Shown one piece after another: positions 15,781 to 23,595 of a DNA stretch of 64,000 nucleotides. The first letter of the stretch is position 1. Each line of letters opens with the position of its first letter. A program made the translations under genes and the position numbers. Source of the stretch: an uncultured Alsobacter sp. (GTDB taxonomy: Bacteria > Pseudomonadota > Alphaproteobacteria > Rhizobiales > Beijerinckiaceae). The notes beneath the pieces were generated by a model that had not been told where the DNA came from, searched no databases, and saw nothing but the letters and a program-made list of their open reading frames with translations. The DNA is taken from contig NZ_CAMFHB010000002.1 in assembly GCF_945952055.1 (NCBI RefSeq), positions 124,001 to 188,000 of the forward strand. Reading direction: 5' to 3'.

Positions 15781-16998
15781 TCAGGCCACCAGACCTCGCA
15801 TGGGGGCGATGGCCAGGGAGCCGGGGAAGACGGCCTCGCCCAGCGCCGCCGGCGAGCAGCCCAGGAGGTCGACGGCGATGCCCTTCACGATGGCGCGCAG
15901 GTCCGTGGTGGCGGCAAGGTCGCGGCCGTCGCGCAGTTGCTGAGGCTTGAGGCCCGGCCAGTCCGCGATGACCCGTCCGCCCTTCACGGCGCCGCCTACG
16001 AGGAAGGCGGCCGTGCCGGTGCCGTGGTCGGTGCCGTCGGTTCCGTTCACGCGGGCCGTGCGGCCGAATTCCGTGACGACGAGGATGACCGTGTCCTTCC
16101 AGGTCTCACCCAGTTCCCGCTCGAATGCAGCCAGGGCACCGTCCAGCCCGCCCAGCAGGCGCCCCAGCCGGCCGACCTCCTGCGCGTGGGTGTCCCACCC
16201 CTCGAAGGCCAGGGCCGCGATGCGCGGGCCGTCGGGCTGCGCGATCAGGCGGGCGGCGCCCGTCGCCATCTGGGCCATGCCGATCGGGTCTCCCGGTCCA
16301 CCCTGGGCCCTGACGTCGAGACCGGAGGCGATCTTGCCCGTCTCGATCGCCTCGTGCAGCGTCCGGGCGAGAAGCGGGTCGGTGCTGCCGTAGAGGTCGG
16401 CGAGCCGCGGCGCCAGGTCTCCCGCCGCCGGCTTCAGGGCCGGGGGCGCCCAGCCCAGGACCGGTGCGGGCCCGCGGATCACGAGCGGTGCCACGGTGCC
16501 GACGGAGACGCCCTTCAGCTTCGGCCCGGGATTGACGCCCGCACCTGCCGGCACGGTGGCCAGGAGCCTGTTGAGCCAGCCTGACTCCGTCCGGCCCGGT
16601 CGTTCGAACCCGGATTCCAGCACGTCCTGCCCGTCGAAATGCGAGCGGTCGCGATAGGCCGTGGCGCTGGCATGCACGATGGCCGCCTGCCCCTGCGCGT
16701 AGAGCCGGGCCAGGTTGACCATGGCGGGATGCAGCGCGAAGAACCCGTCGAGCGGAAGGGCGGCGTTGGGGCCCGTGGTCGACAGGGCGATGGACCTGCG
16801 CAGGTCCTGATAGGCGGGATCGCCGACCGGAGGCACCGCGGTGAGCCCGTCCATGGCGCCGCGCAGGATGATGGTGACGAAGCGCGCGTCGCGGTTGCCC
16901 GCGGCGAAGGCGAAGCGGGGCATCGCGGCCCAGGCGAAAAGGGCGCCGGCGGTGCCCAGGACCGCGCGGCGGCTGGGCGTGAGGGCTTCACAGGTCAT
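15781..16998 (-). CDS. DUF1501 (sulfatase-like) exported protein
   Basis: 405 residues with a Tat-type signal (SRRAVLGTAGALFAWAAMPRFAFA). Family markers include ILRGAMDGLTAVPP, the YRDRSHFDGQDVLESG block, WDTHAQEVGRLG and VTEFGRTARVNGTDGTDHGTG. DUF1501 proteins resemble alkaline phosphatase/sulfatase-fold proteins and almost always pair with DUF1800. Function is unknown; export to the periplasm is expected. It starts 2 bp past the stop of the DUF1800 gene, so the two are translated together. A longer upstream frame overlaps DUF1800 and was rejected. Confidence 0.9.
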   Translation of the reverse strand: MTCEALTPSRRAVLGTAGALFAWAAMPRFAFAAGNRDARFVTIILRGAMDGLTAVPPVGDPAYQDLRRSIALSTTGPNAALPLDGFFALHPAMVNLARLYAQGQAAIVHASATAYRDRSHFDGQDVLESGFERPGRTESGWLNRLLATVPAGAGVNPGPKLKGVSVGTVAPLVIRGPAPVLGWAPPALKPAAGDLAPRLADLYGSTDPLLARTLHEAIETGKIASGLDVRAQGGPGDPIGMAQMATGAARLIAQPDGPRIAALAFEGWDTHAQEVGRLGRLLGGLDGALAAFERELGETWKDTVILVVTEFGRTARVNGTDGTDHGTGTAAFLVGGAVKGGRVIADWPGLKPQQLRDGRDLAATTDLRAIVKGIAVDLLGCSPAALGEAVFPGSLAIAPMRGLVA

Positions 16999-17000
16999 GG

Positions 17001-18482
17001 TCAACGCCTCTGGAATTCGGGGGAGAGGAACAGCAGGGCGAGGCCCTGCCGGCGCGTCTCGGCGCGCGCGACGGCCTCGCGGGTGGCGGCGGACAGGAGC
17101 GGTCCGGACAGGCTCTCGGCCAGCTGGCGGGGATCCTGGCCGGTCGCCTGCTCCGCCGCCCAGGACGCCACGTCCATGCGGGCGCTGAGTCCTTCGGCGG
17201 ACGCCCAGGTGGCGGTCATGTCGGAGAAGCCGTTGGGCCCGGGCGGCGCCCACAGCGGCTGGCCCATGCTGGCGAGCGCACCGGCGAAGCGCGGGACCCG
17301 GGGGGTCATGGCCGTCGCCCTGACGAGCGCGATGGCGAACTCGAGCGGAGAGCGCATCTTGCCGCGCTCGGCCTGCCAGGCGAGATCGTGGCTCACCAGG
17401 GTCTCGCTGACGGCCGCGAGGTCGCCGTCCGTCCGGGTGAAGGTGGACGCCAGGGCGTCCACGAGTTCGGGCGGCGGCGTGTCGGCCACGAAATGGCGGG
17501 CCAGCTTCAAGGCCAGGTGACGGGCGGTGGCGGGATGGCGGGCCAGCGCCAGCAGGGCGGCGCGCCCCTGCTCCTGCCCGCCTGCCGGATAGCGCACGCC
17601 GAGCAGCGTACGCGGCCCGGGCTCGTGGGCCCGGGGGTTGAACACGAAGGTGCCGGGCTGCCCCAGCCGCGCCTGCGGACCGACGATGGTCCAGCCCGTG
17701 ATGATCTCGGCGAGGGCCGTGACGTCGGCCTGGGTGTAGCCACCGCCCACCCCGAGGGTGTGGAGCTCGAGGATCTCGCGGGCGAGGTTCTCGTTCAGGC
17801 CGCGCTTCGAGGAGGCGCCGGCCCGCGACTCGGCGCCCACCGAGCGCTGGTTGTCGAGATAGACGAGCATCGCCGGGTGCGTCTCCACGGCCATCAGCAT
17901 GTCGGCGAAGCGGCCGAACACGTGCGGGCGAATGGCCTCCCGCTCGAAGGCTCCCGCGATGACGCGGACGATGGGGCCCTTCGCCGCCGACACCGCGAAG
18001 TGGTTGCTCCAGAACAGGACCATGCGCTCGGCAAAGCCCAGCGCCGGTTCGCGGTAGGCCTTCGACAGCCGGGCCTCGACCTCCGCAAGGAAGACGCGGC
18101 GCGGCAACGGCGGACCCATCGCGTCGTCGCCCGGCCTGGCGCCGCGCCCCTGGCGGCCCTGCGCCATGGGTTCATCCTGTTTGGCCGTGTCTTGTGCGGC
18201 CATGTCTTGTGCGGCACCGTCCTGCCTGGCGCCGTCTTGCCTGGGCGGCGCGCGGTCCCTGGCTTCCCGGCGTTTTTCGCGGAAGTCGTAGAACTCCCGC
18301 AGGATCTCGTCGCTGGGGCTGAGCCCGGGCGCGCCCTGCAGGGACGGCGCGCCGGCACGGATCTCCTGGCGAAGGGCGTCGCGGACGTCGCCCTGGGCCG
18401 GCGACGGATCGCCCGGGCGGGCGCCGAGGCCGAAGCGGGACTGGGCGAGTGCGGAGCGAAGGGCAGGATCGGCAGCGGGCAT
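17001..18482 (-). CDS. DUF1800 domain protein
   Basis: 493 residues with the DUF1800 landmarks: RFGLGARPGD at the N-terminus, NHFAVSA, HPAMLVYLDNQRS, and NENLAREILELHTLGVGGGYTQ. A low-complexity Asp/Gln/Ala stretch around residues 80-120 (repeats of AQDTAKQDEP type) is an insert between conserved parts. No clear signal peptide is visible. It is cotranscribed with DUF1501 (2 bp apart) and lies 68 bp after the metal-sensor-like gene. The pair is widespread but its function is not established. Confidence 0.9.
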   Translation of the reverse strand: MPAADPALRSALAQSRFGLGARPGDPSPAQGDVRDALRQEIRAGAPSLQGAPGLSPSDEILREFYDFREKRREARDRAPPRQDGARQDGAAQDMAAQDTAKQDEPMAQGRQGRGARPGDDAMGPPLPRRVFLAEVEARLSKAYREPALGFAERMVLFWSNHFAVSAAKGPIVRVIAGAFEREAIRPHVFGRFADMLMAVETHPAMLVYLDNQRSVGAESRAGASSKRGLNENLAREILELHTLGVGGGYTQADVTALAEIITGWTIVGPQARLGQPGTFVFNPRAHEPGPRTLLGVRYPAGGQEQGRAALLALARHPATARHLALKLARHFVADTPPPELVDALASTFTRTDGDLAAVSETLVSHDLAWQAERGKMRSPLEFAIALVRATAMTPRVPRFAGALASMGQPLWAPPGPNGFSDMTATWASAEGLSARMDVASWAAEQATGQDPRQLAESLSGPLLSAATREAVARAETRRQGLALLFLSPEFQRR

Positions 18483-18550
18483 GAGGTCTGGTCCTTTCGT
18501 CTTTTGGTTGAACGAACCTCCTTCTGCAATCCGTCGCTGGGCTCCGCGAT

Positions 18551-19084
18551 TTATGGCTCAGCCGCTTTCGACCGCCGCGCCGGGGGCAGGATCGCGTCCG
18601 CGATCGCCCGCCTCCGGTCCGCCGGCACGTCGGCCAGCGCACGGGCCACGCGCGGCTCAAGGCCGGTGCGGAGGGCAACCTCCGCCTGCCGCAGGCGGCC
18701 GAGCCCGGCCTGCACGGCGTCGGGCGTCGCGGCCGGCTGGGCCAGGATCTCGGCGAAGGCGGCGCGCGCCGCCTGGACGTCGCGGACCAGTTGCGGCGAG
18801 GCGCGGCGGCCCTCCTGCAGGGCCGCGCGGTAGGCGCGCCGCCCCGCCGGATCGCCGTACACCTGGATGGCCCGTGCCAGTCCGAGGGTCGCACCGGGCT
18901 GGCGGGCCTGGTACCACCAGATGGCCGCGCCGCCCACGACGCCTCCGGCCAGGAAGGTGACCAGGGCCACGAGACCGATCACCCACCGGCGCAGGATGCG
19001 CACCTGGGCCGCCAGCTCACTGTGCCCGAGATCCGTCTCGGGCGTGGTCCGCCGAGGGGCGTCGCTGAAGCCGTCTGCGCTCAC
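18551..19084 (-). CDS. Periplasmic heavy-metal-sensor-like (Metal_resist) membrane protein
   Basis: 177 residues: a cytoplasmic N-terminus, one membrane helix (about residues 34-57, VIGLVALVTFLAGGVVGGAAIWWY), then a periplasmic helical Arg/Ala/Leu-rich domain (YRAALQEGRRASPQ, LRQAEVALRTGLEPRVARAL). This layout fits the Spy/CpxP/ZraP-like metal-resistance domain group. It may sense periplasmic metal or misfolding for the sigma factor encoded upstream. It overlaps the anti-sigma-like gene by 4 bp. Confidence 0.75.
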   Translation of the reverse strand: MSADGFSDAPRRTTPETDLGHSELAAQVRILRRWVIGLVALVTFLAGGVVGGAAIWWYQARQPGATLGLARAIQVYGDPAGRRAYRAALQEGRRASPQLVRDVQAARAAFAEILAQPAATPDAVQAGLGRLRQAEVALRTGLEPRVARALADVPADRRRAIADAILPPARRSKAAEP

Positions 19085-19524
19085 AGGGCGTCCCTCCCCA
19101 GGTCGATGTCGACATCGTCACCGCCGCCCCAGACCCCGGCATCGGTGGCCATGCCCCAGCCGGCGTCGGACCGCGGCAGGATGACGGTCGCCGCCGTGGC
19201 CGCGACGATCGCGCCGGCGAGACCGACGCCGGCCAGCCCCAGGCCAGCCCACCACCGCTGCATGGTGCGGCGGCGGCGCGCCAGGCCGCCGGCCCGCGCC
19301 AGCACACGCCCGGCCAGCGCCGAGGACGGCCCCGGCACGCGGTAGGCATCGAGCAGGGCATCAAGCTCGCCCGCTCTTTCGAGGATGGCGCGGCCCTCCG
19401 CCGTCCGCGCCAAGGGCACGGCGGCTTCGCGCTCGGCCGCCGGCCAGCGCTCCAGCACGGCGCCGTAGGCCTCGGCCAGGGCGGCGAAGCGCGCGAGGCT
19501 CATGCTCGGTGATGGGTCAGCCAT
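19081..19524 (-). CDS. Anti-sigma-factor-like single-pass membrane protein
   Basis: 147 residues: a cytoplasmic helical N-terminal domain (LARFAALAEAYGAVLERWPAAERE), one membrane helix (about residues 88-112) and a short periplasmic Asp-rich tail. Position directly after an ECF sigma gene, with an 8-bp overlap, and the one-helix layout argue for an anti-sigma factor. No zinc-binding HxxxCxxC motif is present, so it is not a ZAS-type protein. The assignment rests mainly on context. Confidence 0.65.
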   Translation of the reverse strand: MADPSPSMSLARFAALAEAYGAVLERWPAAEREAAVPLARTAEGRAILERAGELDALLDAYRVPGPSSALAGRVLARAGGLARRRRTMQRWWAGLGLAGVGLAGAIVAATAATVILPRSDAGWGMATDAGVWGGGDDVDIDLGRDAL

Positions 19525-20068
19525 GGGCGGGATCCTTGGTCAGAACGGCCTGCAACGCGCGTCGTCCGCGTGCCAGCAGGCTTTCGAGCGCGTCCACGCT
19601 GACCTCCATGGTCCGGGCCGCCTCGATGTTGGAGAGCTCCTGGTAGTAGACGAGGACGATGGCCTCGCGCTGGCGCGGCGGCAGGGCCTGCAGCGCCTCT
19701 TCGACACGGACCCGGCGCTGCTCGCCCGCGTCGCCCTCGCCGGGGCCCTCGCTCGTCAGCGTGGCGAGGTCGGCATCGGTGACCGGGCGGGTCCTGGATG
19801 GCCGGCGCAGCCTGTCGTAGCACAGGTTCAGTACCACCCGGTGGACCCAGGTGTCGAAGCGCGCGGTTCCGCGACGCCACGACGTCGCCTGGCGCCAGAT
19901 GCGCAGGCAGGCCTCCTGCGCCACGTCCTCGGCATCGGCCCGGTTGCCCAGCATGCGGCGCGCCAGCGCCATCACGCGCGGCAGCTTGCTCTCCACGAGC
20001 GTGCGCAGGGCGCGCGGATCGCCCCGGCCGATGGCCTGCACCAATTCGTCGTCGGGATCCACCGTCAC
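19517..20068 (-). CDS. ECF-type RNA polymerase sigma factor
   Basis: 183 residues with region 2 (NRADAEDVAQEACLRIWR, FDTWVHRVVLNLCYDRLR) and region 4 (ALPPRQREAIVLVYYQELSNIEAARTMEVSVDALESLLARGRRAL). The start is a GTG at 20068, with another GTG two codons in; the ribosome binding site is weak. It heads a leftward operon with the anti-sigma-like and metal-sensor-like genes, and perhaps DUF1800/DUF1501. The inducing signal is unknown. Autoregulation from the gap upstream is likely but I found no convincing ECF promoter there. Confidence 0.9.
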   Translation of the reverse strand: MTVDPDDELVQAIGRGDPRALRTLVESKLPRVMALARRMLGNRADAEDVAQEACLRIWRQATSWRRGTARFDTWVHRVVLNLCYDRLRRPSRTRPVTDADLATLTSEGPGEGDAGEQRRVRVEEALQALPPRQREAIVLVYYQELSNIEAARTMEVSVDALESLLARGRRALQAVLTKDPAHG

Positions 20069-20396
20069 CAGACAAGCCTGCCGCGATCATCGATCTTCGC
20101 GCGCCTGGATTGTGGGCGCCAGCCCGGTAGGTGCTCGTTTCAACCGGCGTGACGTTCGCCGATCGCAGCCGCCGCCGTCCGGCCGGGACGGAGTGGTCGG
20201 GAGGACGAGCATGGGGACAAGCAGCACGCGCACGGTTTCACCTTCGAGGGACATCGTCCCCTTGAACGCGCGCCGCGCGCCGATCCGTCGCGGCGCTCCG
20301 CGGAAAATGACGGGTGGCGTTAAATGGCAAGCCACCGTCGGGTTGGACGAGCTAGTCCCGCGTCCGGGCACCTCTCCCCTGCCCGATGGGATGACA
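20069..20396. other. Divergent intergenic gap, 328 bp
   Basis: The stretch separates the leftward ECF sigma gene from the rightward HdeA-like gene and must hold both promoters. No open frame with a plausible ribosome binding site and no strong hairpin was seen. A TGAAAC hexamer at about 20132-20137 on the reverse strand could be an ECF -35 element, but I could not pair it with a credible -10. Confidence 0.4.
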
Positions 20397-20948
20397 ATGA
20401 TGAAGATCAGCGTGACACTTCTGCCGGCCGTCCTCGCCTGTACCCTGGGCCTCTCGAGCCCCGGCCAGGCCCAGGTCCAGTACGACATGAGCAGGGCGAC
20501 CTGCACCGACTATTCGATCATGTCCCCGCCGGCGCAGCGCGACTTCGCGGCCTGGATGAGCGGCTGGTACAACGGCAAGGCCGGCCGCACGGAGATCAAC
20601 CTCCAGGTCTACCAGGCCAATCTCGCCACCATGCAGAAGTGGTGCACGGCCAACCCCTCGGCGACGGTCATGTCGCTCATCGAGACGGCGTTCCGCAACG
20701 CCTCCTCGGTTCCCGGCGGCCCCGCCTCGATCGACGTCTCCGGCATCACCTGCGGCGACTTCGTCGCCTCCCCGCCGGAAACCCAGTTGATCGTCAGCGC
20801 CTGGACCGCCGGCTACGCGTCGGCCGGCAAGGACGCCGCGAAGATCGACGTCAAGGCCTTCGCCCGCCACGAGAAGGCCGTGCACGCCGCCTGCACCAAG
20901 AACAAGAAGCAGCTTCTCCTGCCGACGGTCGGCAAGAGCTGGCAGTAA
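20397..20948 (+). CDS. Secreted tandem HdeA-like protein
   Basis: 183 residues with a signal peptide (MMKISVTLLPAVLACTLGLS, cleavage near SPGQAQ). The mature part holds two HdeA-like repeats of about 60 residues, each framed by a Cys pair: TCTDYSIM...KWC and TCGDFVAS...HAAC. HdeA/HdeB proteins are small acid-activated periplasmic chaperones, usually with one such unit. In-frame ATGs occur at 20391, 20397 and 20400; the exact start is uncertain. It is transcribed alone and ends at a strong hairpin. Confidence 0.75.
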   Translation: MMKISVTLLPAVLACTLGLSSPGQAQVQYDMSRATCTDYSIMSPPAQRDFAAWMSGWYNGKAGRTEINLQVYQANLATMQKWCTANPSATVMSLIETAFRNASSVPGGPASIDVSGITCGDFVASPPETQLIVSAWTAGYASAGKDAAKIDVKAFARHEKAVHAACTKNKKQLLLPTVGKSWQ

Positions 20949-20955
20949 GGGCCGA

Positions 20956-20984
20956 ACCGGTCGGGTCACGGCGACCCGGCCGGT
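20956..20984 (+). terminator. Terminator-like hairpin after the HdeA-like gene
   Basis: ACCGGTCGGGTC (20956-20967) pairs with GACCCGGCCGGT (20973-20984), a 12-bp stem with one G-T wobble and a 5-base loop, 7 bp after the stop codon. There is no U-run, as is common for GC-rich alphaproteobacteria. Confidence 0.55.
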
Positions 20985-21171
20985 CCAGTCCTGCAGGGGC
21001 GGGTTGGTGACGGGCGCCGGCCCGTCGGCAAGCTGGTGCGATGATCTGAACCGTTTGCATCTTTTGCCGGGCCCATGTCGGAATGCGGCGATAGGCTGCG
21101 TCCTTGAGGGCACGGACGCAGCGATGGCCGGGCAAGGCCGTCGGCGCCGACACCAACGCGGAGGTTCGCCC

Positions 21172-21588
21172 ATGAAGATCACCGTCGAGACCCTTGTTCC
21201 GGCCCCCGTCGACGTCGTGTGGAGCGCCTACACCACGCCTGCCGACATCGTGCAGTGGAACGCGGCATCGGACGACTGGCACACGACGAAGGCCACGGTC
21301 GACCTGCGCGAAGGCGGCGCCTTCTCGTCGCGCATGGAGGCGAAGGACGGCAGCATGGGGTTCGACTTCGCCGGCACCTACACGAAGATCGAGCCGCACA
21401 GGCGCATCGAATACGCCTTCGGCGACCGGCAGGCAGAGGTCGAGTTCATCCCCGGCGACACGGGAACGACCGTTCGGGTCGTGTTCGACCCCGAAACGAC
21501 ACACCCCGTGGAGATGCAACGCAGCGGCTGGCAGGCCATCCTCGACAGCTTCGCACGCCACGTGCGGGCCCTTCGAAAAGCCGGCTAG
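21172..21588 (+). CDS. SRPBCC/AHSA1-domain protein
   Basis: 138 residues forming one START-like (SRPBCC) barrel. It begins MKITVETLVPAPVDVVWSAYT and has the AHSA1-type sequence DIVQWNAASDDWHTTKATVDLREGG and ends with GWQAILDSFARHV. Such proteins bind hydrophobic ligands or act as stress-related co-chaperone-like proteins; the ligand here is unknown. The ATG has GGAGG upstream. A longer frame starting at 21004 lacks family similarity in its extension. Confidence 0.9.
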   Translation: MKITVETLVPAPVDVVWSAYTTPADIVQWNAASDDWHTTKATVDLREGGAFSSRMEAKDGSMGFDFAGTYTKIEPHRRIEYAFGDRQAEVEFIPGDTGTTVRVVFDPETTHPVEMQRSGWQAILDSFARHVRALRKAG

Positions 21589-21737
21589 TGCGGGCCATGC
21601 GCCCGACCCCCGCCGCCGGGCGCACTTGGCGTGACAAACGAACTCCGGGCAGCTAGGCCTCGGCGGTGCGGTCGGCACGGCGCAGCGCGGCTGCGTCGAT
21701 GCACGGTTGCGCGGTGCAGGTTTGGGAGGAATCGAGA

Positions 21738-22466
21738 ATGGCCAGAGACCTGGTGGGCAAGGTTGCGGCGGTCACGGGGGCGGCGTCCGGCATCGGGCTT
21801 GCGTCCTGCGAGGCCATGCTGGCCGCGGGCGCGACGGTCGTGCTCGTGGACAGGGACGAAGCGGCTCTGGATGCCGCCTGCCGGCGGCTCGGGGACAAGG
21901 CCCTGCCGCTCGCCCTCGATCTCCTCGATGCACCGGCGTGCGCGAGCCTCCTCGACCGCATTCTCGCCAAGGCGGGTCGCCTGGACATCTTTCACGCCAA
22001 TGCCGGGACCTACATCGGCGGCGACCTCACCGAGACGACGCACGAGGCGATCGATCGGATGCTGAACCTCAACGTCAACGTCGTGATCAAGAACGTCCAC
22101 AGCGTTGCCCCGCACATGATCGCGCGGGGATCGGGAGACATCATCGTGACGAGTTCGGTCGCCGGCCATTTCCCGGTGCCGTGGGAGCCGGTCTACTCGC
22201 CGTCCAAATGGGCGATGACGAGCTTCGTGCAGACCATGCGGCGACAGTTCCTGAAGCACGGCGTGCGGGTCGGCTCGGTTTCGCCCGGTCCCGTGATCAG
22301 CGCGCTGCTCAAGGACTGGCCCGAGGAGAACCTGCGCAAGGCCAAGGAGGCCGGAGCCCTGATCGAGCCGAGCGAAGTGGCCGATGCGGTGATCTTCATG
22401 CTGACGCGCCCGCGCACGGTGACGATCCGTGACGTCGTCATCCTCCCCAGCGCCTTCGACATCTAG
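21738..22466 (+). CDS. rbtD: Short-chain dehydrogenase, ribitol 2-dehydrogenase type
   Basis: 242 residues. SDR signatures are complete: TGAASGIG for NAD, NAG in HANAGTYIGG, the catalytic Ser in VTSSVAG, and YxxxK in VYSPSKWA. Segments such as GRLDIFHANAGTYIGG, WEPVYSPSKWA and VTIRDVVILP closely match what I remember of Klebsiella ribitol dehydrogenase, so NAD-dependent ribitol to ribulose oxidation is the best guess. No ribulokinase or ribitol transporter is next to it. The gene has GGGAGGA upstream and is flanked by unrelated genes. The symbol is tentative. Confidence 0.75.
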   Translation: MARDLVGKVAAVTGAASGIGLASCEAMLAAGATVVLVDRDEAALDAACRRLGDKALPLALDLLDAPACASLLDRILAKAGRLDIFHANAGTYIGGDLTETTHEAIDRMLNLNVNVVIKNVHSVAPHMIARGSGDIIVTSSVAGHFPVPWEPVYSPSKWAMTSFVQTMRRQFLKHGVRVGSVSPGPVISALLKDWPEENLRKAKEAGALIEPSEVADAVIFMLTRPRTVTIRDVVILPSAFDI

Positions 22467-22495
22467 CCGTCGGAGCGTCGGCGGCTGCCGAACGA

Positions 22496-22897
22496 TCAGC
22501 CCGGGAAATGCTCCACGTGCATCTCGGCGGTGCGGCCGTAGTAGACGACGCGTCGTCCCGGGAACGAGACGAGATAGCCAGCGCAACCGGCCGCCTTGGC
22601 CTTCTCCGAGAAGGCGGCGTAGCTGTAGTCCGGGCCGTTCGCCTGGGCCCAGCGCACAAGTGCGGCCATCTGGCCGGCGTCGAACGACGCGTCGACGGGG
22701 CCCTCGTGATGCGGAAGGTCGAGGGTGACGCTGTCGCCGTCGGGCCGGTAGAAGGTCTGGAGGTCGGCGCGGTAGTCCACCGCGTAGCCTTCGAAGCCGG
22801 CCTCGATCAGCGTTCCCACGATGGCGGGAAAGCTCATGCTGCCGTCGTTGGCCGAGCGCAGACACGTGGTTGCAATGGCGATCTTGTCCGCGTCCAT
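22496..22897 (-). CDS. DUF1398 family protein
   Basis: 133 residues matching DUF1398 (E. coli YbcV type): it begins MDADKIAIATTCLRSAN, contains GFEGYAVDYRADLQTFYRPDGDS and ends with FPGRRVVYYGRTAEMHVEHFPG. The function of the family is unknown. It is 41 bp downstream of the MarR regulator and probably shares its promoter, so the regulator may control it. Confidence 0.8.
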   Translation of the reverse strand: MDADKIAIATTCLRSANDGSMSFPAIVGTLIEAGFEGYAVDYRADLQTFYRPDGDSVTLDLPHHEGPVDASFDAGQMAALVRWAQANGPDYSYAAFSEKAKAAGCAGYLVSFPGRRVVYYGRTAEMHVEHFPG

Positions 22898-22938
22898 GGC
22901 GGCTTTCTCCTTACCTGGAATGGTGGTGACGGTGCCGG

Positions 22939-23391
22939 TCAGTCGACCGGCACGCCTTTCAGTCCTCGCCGCTCGACGAGGGCGGCGAGCGCTCGCTCGA
23001 GGGCATGCCGCTCCTCGCGTGACAGCACGCCGAAGAACTCCGCGTCGTTGCGGTCGGCGAGAGCCGCCAGCCGGGGCACCAGGGCCCGGCCCGCATCCGT
23101 CAGGGCCAGGCTGTGCGCCCGCCGGTCCCGCGCATTGTCCGTTCGCGCCACCAGGCCCTTGGCCTCGAGGCGATCGGCCAGCTTGCTGATGGCGCCGCGG
23201 GTCATGCCCATGTCGCCGGCGAGGACGGAGGGCGCCACCCCCTCCCCGCCATGGAGCGCCCGCATGAAGGCCCACTCCGCGACCGTGACCTGCTCTCCGG
23301 CCACCTTGCGGGCGAAGGCGTGCGACACGGCGTTGGAGACCAGCCTCAGCCAGTAGCCGGTGTGATCGGACAACGCGGACACCTTCGCCAT
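22939..23391 (-). CDS. MarR-family transcriptional regulator
   Basis: 150 residues from the ATG at 23391, with AAAAGAGG upstream. The winged helix is evident: VTVAEWAFMRALHG, then DMGMTRGAISKLADRLEAKGLVAR, and the wing RTDNARDRRAHSLALTDAG. An ATG ten codons upstream (23421) would lie over the operator and is less likely. MarR proteins usually repress their own operon and release DNA on binding a phenolic or oxidised ligand. The adjacent palindrome and the downstream DUF1398 gene fit autoregulation. Confidence 0.95.
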   Translation of the reverse strand: MAKVSALSDHTGYWLRLVSNAVSHAFARKVAGEQVTVAEWAFMRALHGGEGVAPSVLAGDMGMTRGAISKLADRLEAKGLVARTDNARDRRAHSLALTDAGRALVPRLAALADRNDAEFFGVLSREERHALERALAALVERRGLKGVPVD

Positions 23392-23405
23392 GCACGCCTC
23401 TTTTC

Positions 23406-23447
23406 GTTTCCTAGGAAACATATACGACCAGTTAGTTTCCTAGTCAA
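23406..23447 (-). promoter_or_regulatory. MarR promoter with palindromic operator
   Basis: On the reverse strand a -35 box TTGACT (23447-23442) and a -10 box TATATG lie 17 bp apart. The -10 box is followed at once by the perfect 14-bp palindrome GTTTCCTAGGAAAC (23406-23419). A second copy of its half, AGGAAAC, follows directly on the -35 box. This arrangement, with TTTCCTAGGAAA-type sites around the core promoter, is typical of self-repressing MarR genes. Confidence 0.75.
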
Positions 23448-23595
23448 CTCGATCGCGGATCCCGCCCGTCGGCTGCAAAGAGGGCCTGCGCGGGGTGGAG
23501 GACCCGGTCTCCGCCCCTCCCCCACCGCGCCGCTCTCGCTTGACCCTAGGATCGAAAGCCGGAATGAAGAGGGTGAGTCTCAGAAAGGGCCTACG

